Assembly: GCA_028829895.1 (NCBI GenBank)
Contig: CM054177.1
Coordinates: 42,054,664 to 42,118,663, forward strand
Length of the DNA: 64,000 nucleotides
Direction of reading: 5' to 3'
From: Sinotaia quadrata
Taxonomy: Eukaryota > Mollusca > Gastropoda > Architaenioglossa > Viviparidae
In this document: positions 35,474-45,810 of the stretch, in pieces
How positions within the stretch are numbered: the stretch's first letter is position 1
Layout: every line of letters begins with the position of its first letter
Notes under the pieces: model-generated
The model's database searches: none
What the model was told of the DNA's origin: nothing
Seen by the model: only the letters and a program-made list of their open reading frames with translations
Position numbers and translations under genes: made by a program

Positions 35474-35716
35474 TCAATCGCTGAGATTCATGGCTTTTAG
35501 ATCTAGATCTAAAGTACAGCTGTAATGGACACAAGATTTGCACTGAGCATTTCTAGCGGTCGATAGTGATTTCCCCGAGGAGAGTGAAGAAGAAATCAAC
35601 GTTAAGTTGGGTTTTTTCTTGTCGGGTTCGTCAAAGATGGCAGACTTAGAAATGGTCATGTCGAGTGCACTTGAGCTATGGTATAATCTGTGACCGAGGG
35701 CATTAGGTTCAGCCAT
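35474..35716 (-). CDS. Unrecognised 80-codon ORF, possible first exon
   Basis: A true ATG at 35716 lies in a good initiation context (gaaATGG), and the product is of mixed composition without repeats (starts MAEPNALGHRLYHSSSALDM, contains DEPDKKKPNLTLISSS). It ends at a TGA after an atctagatctaa-type stretch. No domain, homologue or splice signal supports it firmly. It may be part of the old coding-like tract to its right but is on the opposite strand. Confidence 0.2.
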   Translation of the reverse strand: MAEPNALGHRLYHSSSALDMTISKSAIFDEPDKKKPNLTLISSSLSSGKSLSTARNAQCKSCVHYSCTLDLDLKAMNLSD

Positions 35717-36013
35717 TTCAACACAAGAGAACTCTCATGTCTGCTCGCATAAACCCCAGACCAGGTCAAATGTATATGTACCCCAAATTTAGGTTGGAAA
35801 ATGTGTCGTGCTTGCAAAGCAAACACTTCGCCCTGAGCCTCAGGAGAGACAGCTTTCGATCGTGTGGATTTATCAGAGATTGAAAAGAAACACTACTATA
35901 GCTACAGCTAATGTCACTCCCAAGCCATTTTCAGGACAGGAAGACTAGTATGATGTCACCAATCATGACTACGCCAGACAGATAACAATCAGTATAGACG
36001 ACGTAAAACATAA

Positions 36014-37279
36014 CATACGGATGTCTCCAAGAAGTCTCCAAATAAATGTCGGTACAAGGAAGAACTCTATGGTGCTTTTTCTGAATTGCTCCACAAATCT
36101 TCTATGAGAAGATGCCTATGGGGATGATGTGGGATTTGTCATCGTAAAGCAAAAATACGGTTTACAAAGAAGGGCAAGTTAACAGCAACTGAGACACAAA
36201 CAACCCCCAGCACCTGCGAGAAAGAAATCAACACTCAGATTAGGTAGACAATTCCACTTCAGACAAATGTATCCAGTTCATAGACTACTACAACTGCAAA
36301 TGCGGAAAAAGTAATACAAGCCACAAATAAAACAAAACAAATGGCCAATACTCAGACGAGCAACGTGAAGACGAAGAACAAAAACTGTCAGACAGAAAGG
36401 GATCGACAGACATCAACAAACGCACTACAAGAAATTGAGGCTGCCCTCGAAGATTACACAAAGGTGCTTGAAGCTCCTCCTCTCTCACAGAGTCGACAAC
36501 AACACCAACAAAACAACCGTCAGCTGAACAAACAACAGAATCAAGAACAACTCAACAAAACAAAAACTTGAACAGAGTGCCTCCTATTATCAGTCGAGCC
36601 CAGAAAATCAATGAAGATATGGGTCACCAATAACAGAAATGTACAGGAAAAAAGGAAAATAAACACTTATCACCACCAACAACAACAACGCCAAAGGCAT
36701 GTATACAGAGAAAAACAATATCCATCGTAGGGAGCTTTTAATCACCACGTTGTGGACACGATACAGCTGATGCATGATCACTTACACTACCCCCTCCCGC
36801 CCCAATCTATGCACATCCCAATGGACACCACCACGGACAGTGAAAACATCCTTGATAAGAATGACAAGAATAACACCAGAAGAACACGGGGTCCAACATC
36901 CAGGGCGATGTGTACCCATAAGTATAGATCTGGTGTGGTACTGGCCTGGGTTCTTTAAGACGCCCTCTTCCACTCTTTCCTCTCTAACGCCATGGACAGT
37001 GACAACAGCAACAACAACCAAGAGGACAGCAACACTAACCTCCACAGTATTAGCCCATTCAAATCAGGCTACTATGTGCCAGACATCGAACGCCACAGAT
37101 CCACTGGCCACCATTCATCATCATTACTCTTCAACTTTCCTGTCAACTACCCCCTACTCTGTACATCACCATCTACAACTCTCCCAACAGAGGCACACCT
37201 CGTGCCAGGCAGCGAAATCTGTCTAGGAAATAATTTAGGAGTAGCAGCAGTAGAAAATCCGTCAGTCTCACAATGCTGA
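36014..37279 (+). pseudogene. Decayed coding-like tract, identity unknown
   Basis: One plus-strand frame stays nearly open for 422 codons, with only six internal stops (36125, 36245, 36281, 36569, 36728, 36956) before the terminal TGA at 37277. Protein-like segments in that frame include ELYGAFSELLHKSSMRR, CGICHRKAKIRFTKKGKL, a Gln/Asn/Thr-rich middle, and LHYPLPPQSMHIPMDT. The frame can be traced back to about 35822 with four more stops. A 3'UTR-like AT-rich tail follows, with several aataaa words near 37945-37965. It may be a dead gene exon, a retrocopy or a retroelement ORF. Caution: the tract is A/C-rich, which itself reduces stops, and another frame is open for 150 codons at 36774-37226. 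Confidence 0.3.
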
Positions 37280-37542
37280 ACGAATCTAAGAGAGAGAAAC
37301 CAGTGTAGCTGTCAGTTATTCTCCTACTGCTGCAATGAGTTTGCTGTTCAAAAACTGATGGTCAGTGTGCTTGCCAGAATGTTTATGTTAATGTTCTTCA
37401 TGGTTGATAGCTGTAAAAGGTCTCTCAATGTTATTCTTGTTTAGTAGCTACTACTTGTTAAAGGGTTATGTATGATAGCTGTAAAAGGTCTCTTTCTATT
37501 ATTCTTGTTTACTGTGCAGTTTGCACTGTAGAAACCTTTGAA
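37280..37542. repeat. Diverged 68-bp duplication
   Basis: gatagctgtaaaaggtctct occurs at 37406 and 37474, each followed by ttattcttgttta. The rest of the stretch is unique. Confidence 0.7.
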
Positions 37543-37695
37543 CTAATTCAGTTTTAAAACAAGTAGACTTAGGAAGGTAATCACCACCACCCCTAATTCA
37601 GTTTTAAAACAAGTAGACTTAGGAAGGTAATCACCACCACCCCTAATTCAGTTTTAAAACAGGTAGACTTAGGAAGGTAATCACCACCATCCCTA
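37543..37695. repeat. 50-bp minisatellite, 3 copies
   Basis: Units at 37543, 37593 and 37643 (ctaattcagttttaaaacaa start), almost identical. Confidence 0.96.
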
Positions 37696-38106
37696 ACGAG
37701 TGACTTGCCTGTAAGTCGGAAATTATGGGAATTATTAAATGTCATAGGTGATTTACTGTTATAATCTTTTAGCACCTGGGTGCCATCCAGCTTTAGACTT
37801 ACAGAAGGCTATATATCTGAAATGTTGACTTCTGTACCTGGTTTTGTTTTTTATTATTTCCATACATACTTTGAATTTTCATGCTGCTTTTTGTTTCATA
37901 TTTAATGTTTTGTGGTCATGCTGTTAACATTAGTGCATGTTTTTAAATAAAAAAATAAAATAAATAACTCATTCTTACAGAGGCAGCAATTTTTTTTCCT
38001 TTTCATCATCCAGTTAGAGGTGGTGAAAGTTAGACAAAGTAAATCGAAAACACTCGACACAAACACAACCCATGTCCAAATATTTCTCCAACCCGAATTT
38101 TCTTAG
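37696..38106. other. AT-rich, 3'UTR-like stretch
   Basis: Contains tttttaaataaaaaaataaa-type words near 37942-37965, compatible with polyadenylation signals for the coding-like tract upstream, but equally with plain AT-rich DNA. Confidence 0.3.
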
Positions 38107-38194
38107 GAGTCGAAAAAATGTCACGAGATATCTTAGTGAGATCTAAGCCAAAGCCGAGACTGGAGGAGAGGCTGATTTTCCTCAAACGCTGTCC
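38107..38194 (+). CDS. Candidate 88-bp exon
   Basis: Bounded by an acceptor-like tttctccaacccgaattttcttag (pyrimidine-rich, ending 38106) and a perfect donor gtaagt at 38195-38200. Of three frames only one is open across the whole segment; it includes an ATG at 38118 and reads MSRDILVRSKPKPRLEERLI followed by FLKRC. GC is near 50 percent, above its surroundings. The product is not recognised. It could be a first coding or internal exon of a gene whose other exons lie outside the window, or chance. Confidence 0.35.
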
Positions 38195-38200
38195 GTAAGT

Positions 38201-38316
38201 TTGTCACCTGACCAGACAGATGCCCTCATGTCACTGCGGCCGTGCTACGAAAAGCAGCTACAGGATTGGAATTGTGCATGGATTATTCTGCCTGACAACA
38301 TATGTCACCACCACCT

Positions 38317-38318
<2 letters not shown>
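38201..38318. other. Short unique segment after the donor-like site
   Basis: Open in plus frames (38201-38431) mainly because the CA repeat that follows has no stops. Not supported as coding. Confidence 0.35.
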
Positions 38319-38372
<54 letters not shown>

Positions 38373-38379
38373 TCACTCA
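38319..38379. repeat. (AC)n(ACTC)n microsatellite
   Basis: About 24 AC repeats, then three or four actc units. Confidence 0.97.
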
Positions 38380-38945
38380 CTTTCTCAGTTTCCCACATCC
38401 TCATTTAAAGCTAGCAAAGACGCGGTCTTGATTACTTGTCGCACACAAATCTTTGGAGCTGGAGCCACAAAATGCAAATCAAGCTTTGTATTCGAGACAT
38501 TTTTCATTAAAATTAGTTGCGAAAATCTTTGACTATATTTTACCAGTGCCTGTATTATCTTAAGTGTTATTCTTTAATTTATGAATTCGGGGATCATCAG
38601 AGTACTAGATCTGGTATTTTCACTATTTACTTGTCGTCACTCGTCGTCATTTTGTCGTCCATAAATGTTAAAGTCTGAGAGTTGTCGACATTTTCATTTC
38701 ATTTGAAATCTGTTGAGAACAATTTAGATGTTGTTCTACGTGTCGAGTGTTATTGCTTGTCACTAGGTAAACTATACAAATTTGTAGCCCGCCATGCGTC
38801 ACCTTTTAAATCCTGCTCGACATGAAAGAAAATACAAATATGGATTTTTACATATACTAATTTAAATATTGGCTTTATCATTACGTTTTTTAAAAAAAAA
38901 CAAAACTCACTTATGAGACTGCCCAGAAATTCGGTGCTTCAGAGA
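38380..38945. other. Unique spacer
   Basis: Includes repeated cgtcac/cgtcat words at 38630-38660. No gene. Confidence 0.4.
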
Positions 38946-39155
38946 GACAATTTTGTCACATACTGTGATACTCTGGTTTACGGTAGAATGACAATTTTGT
39001 CACACACAGTCAGTCACACTCTGGCTCAAGAGAGTGTGACAATTTTGTCACACACTGTGACACTGGTGCAAGATAGAGTGACAATTTTGTCACGCACTCT
39101 GACACTCTGGTGCAAGATGGAGTGGCAATTTTGTCACATTCTATGACACTCTGGA
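38946..39155. repeat. Minisatellite of about 44 bp, 5 copies
   Basis: Starts near 38946, 38990, 39038, 39080 and 39124, with gacaattttgtcacacactg and gacactctgg. Spacing varies from 42 to 48 bp. Confidence 0.92.
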
Positions 39156-39248
39156 TCATTGTTGGATTTGGGTCTCTGTTCAACTTTCATTCATTCCGCA
39201 GATGGGCACAAAAGGTGATTGAGATAATAACTAGAGGGGATGGACCGT

Positions 39249-39398
39249 TTTGGTGTGAATATGCTTTGATATATAACCGATCTGGGGAAGATTATGCCCT
39301 GTGCCAAGATTATGCCCTGTACCAAGATTATGCCTTATACCAAGATTATGCCCTGTGCTTAATGCGCTACACGAATCAAGAGCGCTATATTGGAAGAT
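39249..39398. repeat. Dispersed repeat family B, copy 2, with 18-bp internal array
   Basis: Second copy of the 35363-35468 sequence. It contains four 18-bp units (attatgccctgtaccaag, 39290-39362) where the first copy has about two. Reads as repeated QDYALY in one frame, an artefact. Confidence 0.65.
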
Positions 39399-39739
39399 GT
39401 AAATGACAATTTCAGTGGGTGTTTGAAAGGATGTTCTGAGTGTAGTTTTGCCTTAGTGACGCAAATCGACCTCTTTCCGGTTTATTTCCAATGGCAAAAG
39501 AAATCTTTATCATATGCTGTCTGTGGCACTCGAGACCAATTTATTGCTCATCAGACAGACTACACTCACCGGATCACCACCCAGTTTCTCGCTAATCTGA
39601 TGGACTACACGAACCGTATCACCACTCTGAGTTACTAAAAGGTTATGTTTTACAAAAAAGCTTTCACCCCTTGAACCTTTGTCGAGAGGCTAGAGACTGC
39701 CTTATCTAGTGCTTATCCTAGACCTTCTCAACACAGTAA
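39399..39739. other. Unique spacer
   Basis: An 82-codon plus frame at 39390-39638 is unsupported. Near 39555-39625 two similar words (cagactacactcaccggatca, gactacacgaaccgtatca) suggest a small duplication. Confidence 0.4.
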
Positions 39740-40970
39740 GGTATCTTGACTTTTGAGGCTGCACCCTAAGATACATTGACTTTTCAGACTGCACATTAAA
39801 ATACATTGATTTTGAGACCACACACTAAGATACATTAACTTTTAAGACCACACACTAAGATACATTGACGTTTGAGACTGCACACTAAGATGCATTAAGA
39901 ATACACATTAATTTACATTGACGTTTGAGAATACGCATTAATTTACATTGACTTTTGAGAATACTCATTAATTTACATTGACTTTTGAGAATACACATTA
40001 ATTTACATTGACTTTTGAGAATACTCATTAATTTACATTGATTTTTTAGAATACGCATTAATTTAAATTGACTTTTGAGAATACTCATTAATTTACATTG
40101 ATTTTTTTACCGTAAGGTAGACCCTGGAATTTGTGAGTTTGCACATTGCGTACATTGTTATTTATTTACTCACAAAAATACAGTGATTATTTTCTCTGCA
40201 TAAAAGTTTGCACTTGCTAACAATACTCACTGACGTAATACTACGAACTAAGCCGCACTGACGTAAGATTACTATACTAAACCACATTGACGTAAGACTA
40301 CTGTACTAAGTCGCACTGACGTAAGACTCACTATAGTTATAAGACTACGTACCTAGCTTCTCTGCCATATTTTAATCTTCAGTGACTTATAAGACTACGC
40401 ACTAAAATACACTTACTTGTAAGACTGTACACTAAGGCTCACTTACATAAAAATAAGCAATGATCTACTCTTGCATGAAAATACGCAATAACTTATGCTG
40501 GCATATAAGACTAAGCACTGATCTACACTGACATAAATTACGCACAAAAGAAACTATACTGACATAGGACAACGTACTAAACTATACTGACTTATAAGAC
40601 CTGCACTGAACTATATAACTAAGCACTAAATAAAATACACTGACAAAGACTACGCACTGAACTTAACTGACTTATAACACTACGCACTGAATTAAACTGA
40701 CTTATAATACTACGCACTGAATTAAACTGACTTATAACACTACGCACTGAATTAAACTGACTTATAATACTACGCACTGAATTAAACTGACTTATAACAC
40801 TACGCACTGAATTAAACTGACTTATAACACTACGCACTGAATTAAATTGACTTATAACACTACGCACTGAATTAAACTGACTTATAACACTGCGCACTCT
40901 ACTAAACTGACTTATAACACTGCGCACTCTACTAAACTGACTTATAACACTACGCACTGACCTATCTATA
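39740..40970. repeat. 30-bp super-array with graded variants
   Basis: One 30-bp period runs through three zones. 39740-40105: gatacattgacttttgagac then cacactaa, shifting to aatacgcattaatttacatt. 40200-40620: degenerate cactgacgtaagactac and actgacttataagac units. 40650-40966: about ten near-identical units of aactgacttataacactacg with cactgaatta. The zones share the skeleton cact-a-tgactt-act. Minus frames reading RSVISQFNSV and ILKSQCKLM repeats are artefacts. Confidence 0.85.
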
Positions 40971-41276
40971 CTAAGACTCATCCAAAACAAAATCTAAACA
41001 CGGAGTTTGGAAACAGCGCAGAGAAGATCAAATCAATAATAACAAAGATGGAGACATCTGTTGCAGACGAGATTGACAGAGCGTAGAACGGAGCAATTGA
41101 ACAGTGGAAATAAAATAATTTCTAAAGTCGGAGGGAGGAGTGGGGGGGGGGGAGTAAAGAGTGCGAAATATTTTTTTTTTAATTTTTTCAAACATTAATA
41201 TAATATTGTTTGAATCGATCTGTTGGCACTACCACTGAACACCATGCCAAACTCAGTCTGCACAGTTGCGTGTGTT
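40971..41276. other. Unique spacer with poly(G) and poly(T)
   Basis: A G-run at 41142-41152 and a T-run at 41171-41180. No gene. Confidence 0.5.
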
Positions 41277-42040
41277 GCAAACTAGTGTGACGCTATTACT
41301 AGTCAGTGTGACGATACATCGAATTGCGAACTAGTGTGACGCTATTACTACTCAGTGTGACGATACATCGAATTGCGAACTAGTGTGACGCTATTACTAC
41401 TCAGTGTGATGATACATCGAATTGCGAACTAGTGTGACGCCATTACTCTCCATTGTGATGATACAGTGAATCTCTGAAAGATATTTTAGTGAATCAGTGA
41501 GCGATGCTATTTCGAATCAGAAGGTGACGTTGTAGCAAATTAGTGCCTGACATAGAGAATACGTCTGTGACATTAAAGCAATACGACAGATGATGTTATA
41601 GTGTATCGGTAAAAGTCGCTGTAGCCGATAAATGATTGAAAGTAAAGCGAATACTAAATGACTTCACAGCGCATTAGTGGTTGGCGTTATAGCGAATACC
41701 TAAGCTAAACACTAAGTGATGTAAAGCGAAACAGTAAATGAGATTATAGTTAATCAGTGAGTGACGGTGTAGCGAATCAACGATTGACATTACAGCGAAT
41801 CATTGATTTGCGTTATAACGAATCAGTGATTGAGGTTGTAATATTCAGTCAGTAAGAAATCCTACAGCAAATAGATACCGTGAAGTACCGTGAAAGCGAA
41901 TTAATGATTGACTTTATAGGACTAAATGGATTATATAGAGGACACAATAAGAAGCCCTAAAGAAATACATACTGTGAAGTGAAAACGAATTAATGATGGA
42001 CTTTATAGCGACTAAATGAATGATATACTGACCCTGGTAA
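41277..42040. repeat. 49-bp minisatellite with decayed 3' extension
   Basis: Clean units start near 41277, 41326, 41375 and 41424 (gcgaactagtgtgacgctat, cagtgtgacgatacatcgaa). From about 41470 to 42040 diverged words (gcgaatcagtgattgacgtt, atagcgaat) continue at about 23-25-bp spacing, about half the clean period. Confidence 0.8.
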
Positions 42041-42530
42041 TGCGCTTACGATTAGTGCCTTGATTACTGTGAAATTTGCAAACCAGCACACTCTCTATCG
42101 TAGTTATTTTATTGTTAACCAATTATTGATAGAGGAAATAAATTTTAACAAATCATTCAATTTACAGTTTTATTGCATTTTCCTCTATGTTATTTGCCTT
42201 GTGCATTTCCTTTTTTTAATTCGGATGGGGGCGGAAGTCAATCCTTTTTCGTTCCTCTTTTCTGATTTTCTTTCTATCGAAGAATTTACACATTTTTTAA
42301 ATACGTTTACTTCAACCCGCCAAAGACAATTTAAATAATTTGCACACAAAATAATGAACATTAAAAAACAAAGAAAATGCCTGTGCAATCTCCCATTCAC
42401 CCATGCATTAAGTCCCCTTTGTGACATCACATTATCTTCGCTTTGACAGTTCGTGCTAGTGAGTAAGTTATTTCTCCAAAGATCCCTGTGTTGTTGCGAT
42501 CCCTTAAGAAACATTTCTTTTTTTATATGC
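42041..42530. other. AT-rich spacer
   Basis: Frames at 42060-42338 and 42185-42532 lie on opposite strands and are unsupported. Confidence 0.4.
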
Positions 42531-42870
42531 ATGACATTTCTCCTCGTTCGTTTTCTTAAAGGTTTGTCTTGTGCTTTGTTACAAGCATGCAGTTCTCCTC
42601 GTTCCTTTTCTTAAAGGTTTGTCTTGTGCTTTGTTACAGGCATGCAGTTCTCCTCGTTCCTTTTCTTAAAGGTTTGTCTTGTGCTTTGTTACAGGCATGC
42701 AGTTCTCCTCGTTCCTTTTCTTAAAGGTTTGTCTTGTGCTTTGTTACAGGCATGCAGTTCTCCTCGTTCCTTTTCTTAAAGGTTTGTCTTGTGCTTTGTT
42801 ACAGGCATGCAGTTCTCCTCGTTCCTTTTCTTAAAGGTTTGTCTTGTGCTTTGTTACAAGCATGCAGTTG
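42531..42870. repeat. 55-bp minisatellite, 6 copies plus partial
   Basis: Units at 42531, 42586, 42641, 42696, 42751 and 42806 and a partial at 42861 (catgcagttctcctcgttcc start). Middle units are identical. Each unit ends in a pyrimidine-rich tract plus ttacagg, resembling a 3' splice site. Confidence 0.97.
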
Positions 42871-42949
42871 CAAGAATATTATTTTATTTTTGAGGTTTGG
42901 TTTGGGGATTTCTCAAAGGTTGTATCTTGATTTGTTGTACTAGCTGGTT

Positions 42950-43375
42950 TGCATGGCTTTGTCCAATGTGAAAAGATTGTGTGGCAAAGTAAATTTGCCT
43001 GTCCCTATTTCTAAACTTAATTGTTATATAATTTGTTAAATGTCAATTTGACATGACCTTCAGATACTGCGCTTGATGATATTTTTGTAAGAAGCAGTGT
43101 TAAAATAACAACTCAGATAAAGAACTTGCTGATGCAGTCCAAACCAGTTCAAAGTGGATGAGTAGTTCTTCCGACTAATAGTCTCATATTTGCTCATAAC
43201 TATTTCATCCAATGGAAATAAACTGCAAGTTACTTTGTTGAAGAAAGTTCTTTATATTAACCACTTTGATTTTGATGTAACTCAAGTCTGGTCATAAAGA
43301 CAATCATTAGCTTATGGTCAGTTAACTGAGTGATAAAGAAACAATGGACTTTGAAATATTTCATTCATGTTTGCT
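42950..43375 (-). pseudogene. Gene-like fragment, copy 2 (decayed)
   Basis: Minus-strand relative of the 238-768 fragment. Best part: LDEIVMSKYETISRKNYSST followed by LNWFGLHQQV, matching the same residues in copy 1. N-terminal side FFNKVTCSLFP matches FFNKETFVPSL. At least two one-base frameshifts and several stops (after NIIKRSI, near QID and QII, and before the FFNK segment) disable it. C-terminal side LEIGTGKFTLP matches MEIWIGEFTPP. The parent gene is not recognised. Confidence 0.5.
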
Positions 43376-44549
43376 ATTGATCTATGATTTGAACTGGAGA
43401 ATGCTTTATGTAATTCAACCCCTATTTCTCTGTTCACTAATTTGATTATGTTGTACATTATACTTGTGAATTTTGATCGATGCTATATTTCTTATGCTGT
43501 GTATGTATCAAGCTAATCAATATTGCTGCAGGATTTGTTAATTGAGGGGGGGGGGGTTGTTTGTGGATAAGAGAGAAAGGAGTTTAGAGATGAAATATGC
43601 CTGACACTTAGCGCTGCCCTTATCTAACTTTTGCAGAAAGGAACAATCTTTTGATTGCTTAATGCTTTCGATGTTTTGTAATCTTATATCAACTTCAGAC
43701 TGCAATGATTACTGTACTCTACCGGATCACATTTGGTGTGAATCCAGCATTGTCTTTGAACTTATCAGTAAACATGTTTGTTGTATGCTGCTTGGGGTGA
43801 CTCTGATCTATTTCAGCTGGCGCACTAATCCATCTACGAATGCCGATACAAACAACAAGACTTCTTATTGGGCAATGATCTGACCTATTTACTTGACTGG
43901 TCAGCCCCCAGCAGAATAACTGCAGAAACTAATAACAATATACAACAATGACGCTAACTTACACTACTAAGGTGACGCGAATTTACAGTACATCAACAGC
44001 TACATTTAACATTAAATAAGACCATAAGAAGTGTGAACAATTAACAATAAAACTTTAATTTAAAGAAAAGAAGTAATTATTAGGCATAAAATTTATCGAC
44101 ATGTTTTTTTCTTAAGTCTCTCTTCATTGATCTATTTGTCCAAATTATCGCTAGTAAGCTGTTCAATTTTTTTTTTATTGTTTCTTTGATCTAGGAACAA
44201 CCAAGGAAGACAAGGGCCACAATTCCTCTTTCGTTTAACTTAACTGTAGCGGTTCAGTGAAGTCTGGCCACGCCCAGATTGCACGCGTCAATGTTCTCGC
44301 CACAAGCTTCTAACGAAAGTGTACTTCTACTTTGCACACCAAGTCTCCTTTCTCAGTGAGTCCCTGAAATTAAATAATTAAGCAGCCCTAAGTCCTTTCC
44401 TCAAGACTAGATACGTTATCCTATTTAAACATACCGACCTGTGACTATCATTTCAATATTATATCAATACAATAAAATCTATAATTAAAAATCTCCTCTC
44501 ATTCATCAGTCATTTATTTACCTTCAAAAAGGGTTTTTCTCCAGCTTTC
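43376..44549. other. Sequence not shared with block copy 1
   Basis: Mostly unique, AT-rich, with a poly(G) at 43545-43556. A 73-codon plus frame at 43662-43883 is unsupported. A ccacgccc KLF-type word lies at 44268-44276. Confidence 0.4.
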
Positions 44550-44900
44550 TCCCAAGCTATAGGGGACAACGGCCAATCTCCTAGCTTCCTCTAGTAGGCA
44601 CATGTGTAATGGTCATGGATGGAGTGTAGGGGGCGCTTCCGGCTTCCGCCGCTTTCGCGCTGGGTGAGGGGGGTTGTGGGGGAAAAGGTGTGTAATGGTC
44701 AATGGCACAGAAAGGTATTTATACCATCACAACACCCACGCATCTTTCTAAAAATTAGATAACTTGACCCTACCTACGCTGCTTTGATTTCCGCCCTGTA
44801 CCCAGATGTTTTCGTTATACGCCCAAGCAAATGCCCAACAACCCCCATCCCTCTCTACTCTTCCCCGGAAGTTCGCACTTCCGACTAAGGACACATTCAC
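44550..44900. promoter_or_regulatory. GC-richer island with Ets- and CTCF-like motifs
   Basis: Repeat-free. Motifs: agggggcgct (44628-44637), matching the CTCF core in plus orientation; cttccggcttccg (about 44636-44648) and ccccggaagttcgcacttcc (about 44863-44882), Ets-type GGAA sites, the second pair inverted. Clustered Ets sites with GC-richness are typical of promoters. No transcription start or open frame confirms it. Confidence 0.3.
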
Positions 44901-45046
44901 CCTGAATACTTTATTTAATTATTTACTTCCAATTTTAATTGTTCAACAACGATGAAAACTCTTTTCATGACAATGTTGCTGTAAGTTGATTCCTGTAAAT
45001 TACATTCCAGAGCCAAAACAGAAATTGAAGTTGAGTTTGGTCTCAA

Positions 45047-45220
45047 GAATTCGCGAAGATTTTTTAACATTCCTCGTCGTGTGCTTTGGGTAGAGCACAT
45101 GAAGATCATGAAACATTTCTTGTGATGTGTTTGGGTAGTGCATACAAAGTTCTTGACAATTCTCTACAGTGTTTTTGTGAGTGCATCAAAGATTTTGGAA
45201 TGGTTGTGTAGTGTGCCTAG
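45047..45220. repeat. Decayed 45-bp minisatellite inside block copy 2
   Basis: Four units near 45047, 45094, 45139 and 45183 (gcacatgaagatcatgaaac, then gtgtttgggtagt), equivalent to the array at 955-1129. Confidence 0.6.
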
Positions 45221-45281
45221 AAGGGGTACTAATCAAAAATAGTTATGAAGTGATATGAATTTCAATGCTCTTTTCTTATCG

Positions 45282-45810
45282 TGTATGTCTAGACAGCTAT
45301 TAATGACGTGATTCTTTAGTCCTTACATGTACGTCTACAACCATTAATGACATGATTCTTTAGTCCTTACATGTACGTCTACAACCATTAATGACATGAT
45401 TCTTTAGTCCTTACATGTACGTCTACAACCATTAATGACATGATTCTTTAGTCCTTACATGTACGTCTACAACCATTAATGACATGATTCTTTAGTCCTT
45501 ACATGTACGTCTACAACCATTAATGACATGATTCTTTAGTCCTTACATGTATGACCACACAGCCACTGATGCCATGTTTCTTTAGCCCTAACATATACTT
45601 GTACACAGACATTGATGGCGTGAATCTTTAGCCCTCACCAGTACATCTTCGCTGCCATTGATGACGTGTTTCTTTAGCTCCAACATCTAAATCTAGAGAG
45701 CCATTGATGACGTGCTTCCTTAGCCCTAACAAATTTGTCTACACAGTTATCGATGAGGTGTTTTTTCAGCCCCAACATGTATGTCTCCAGAGTCATTGAT
45801 ACTTTCAGGG
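45282..45810. repeat. 44-bp minisatellite with decayed 3' half
   Basis: Units at 45282, 45326, 45370, 45414, 45458, 45502 and 45546 in exact register (catgtacgtctacaaccatt, then gattctttagtcctta). Five central units are essentially identical. From about 45546 to 45810 another six or so units diverge progressively (gacgtgtttctttagc words). Confidence 0.93.

Larger units (their letters stand above)
42950..45270. repeat. Dispersed paralogous block, copy 2, split by extra sequence
   Basis: Matches 395-1410 in four collinear pieces. Relative to copy 1 it has about 340 bp extra between 43376 and 43743 and about 1.2 kb extra between 43779 and 44972, while copy 1 has about 230 bp extra before 1365. 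The 1.2-kb segment shows no clear terminal inverted repeats. Confidence 0.65.

Noticed and set aside
40619..40990. 123-codon minus frame of RSVISQFNSV repeats
   Set aside because: The 30-bp unit is a multiple of three, so the frame is a product of the array.
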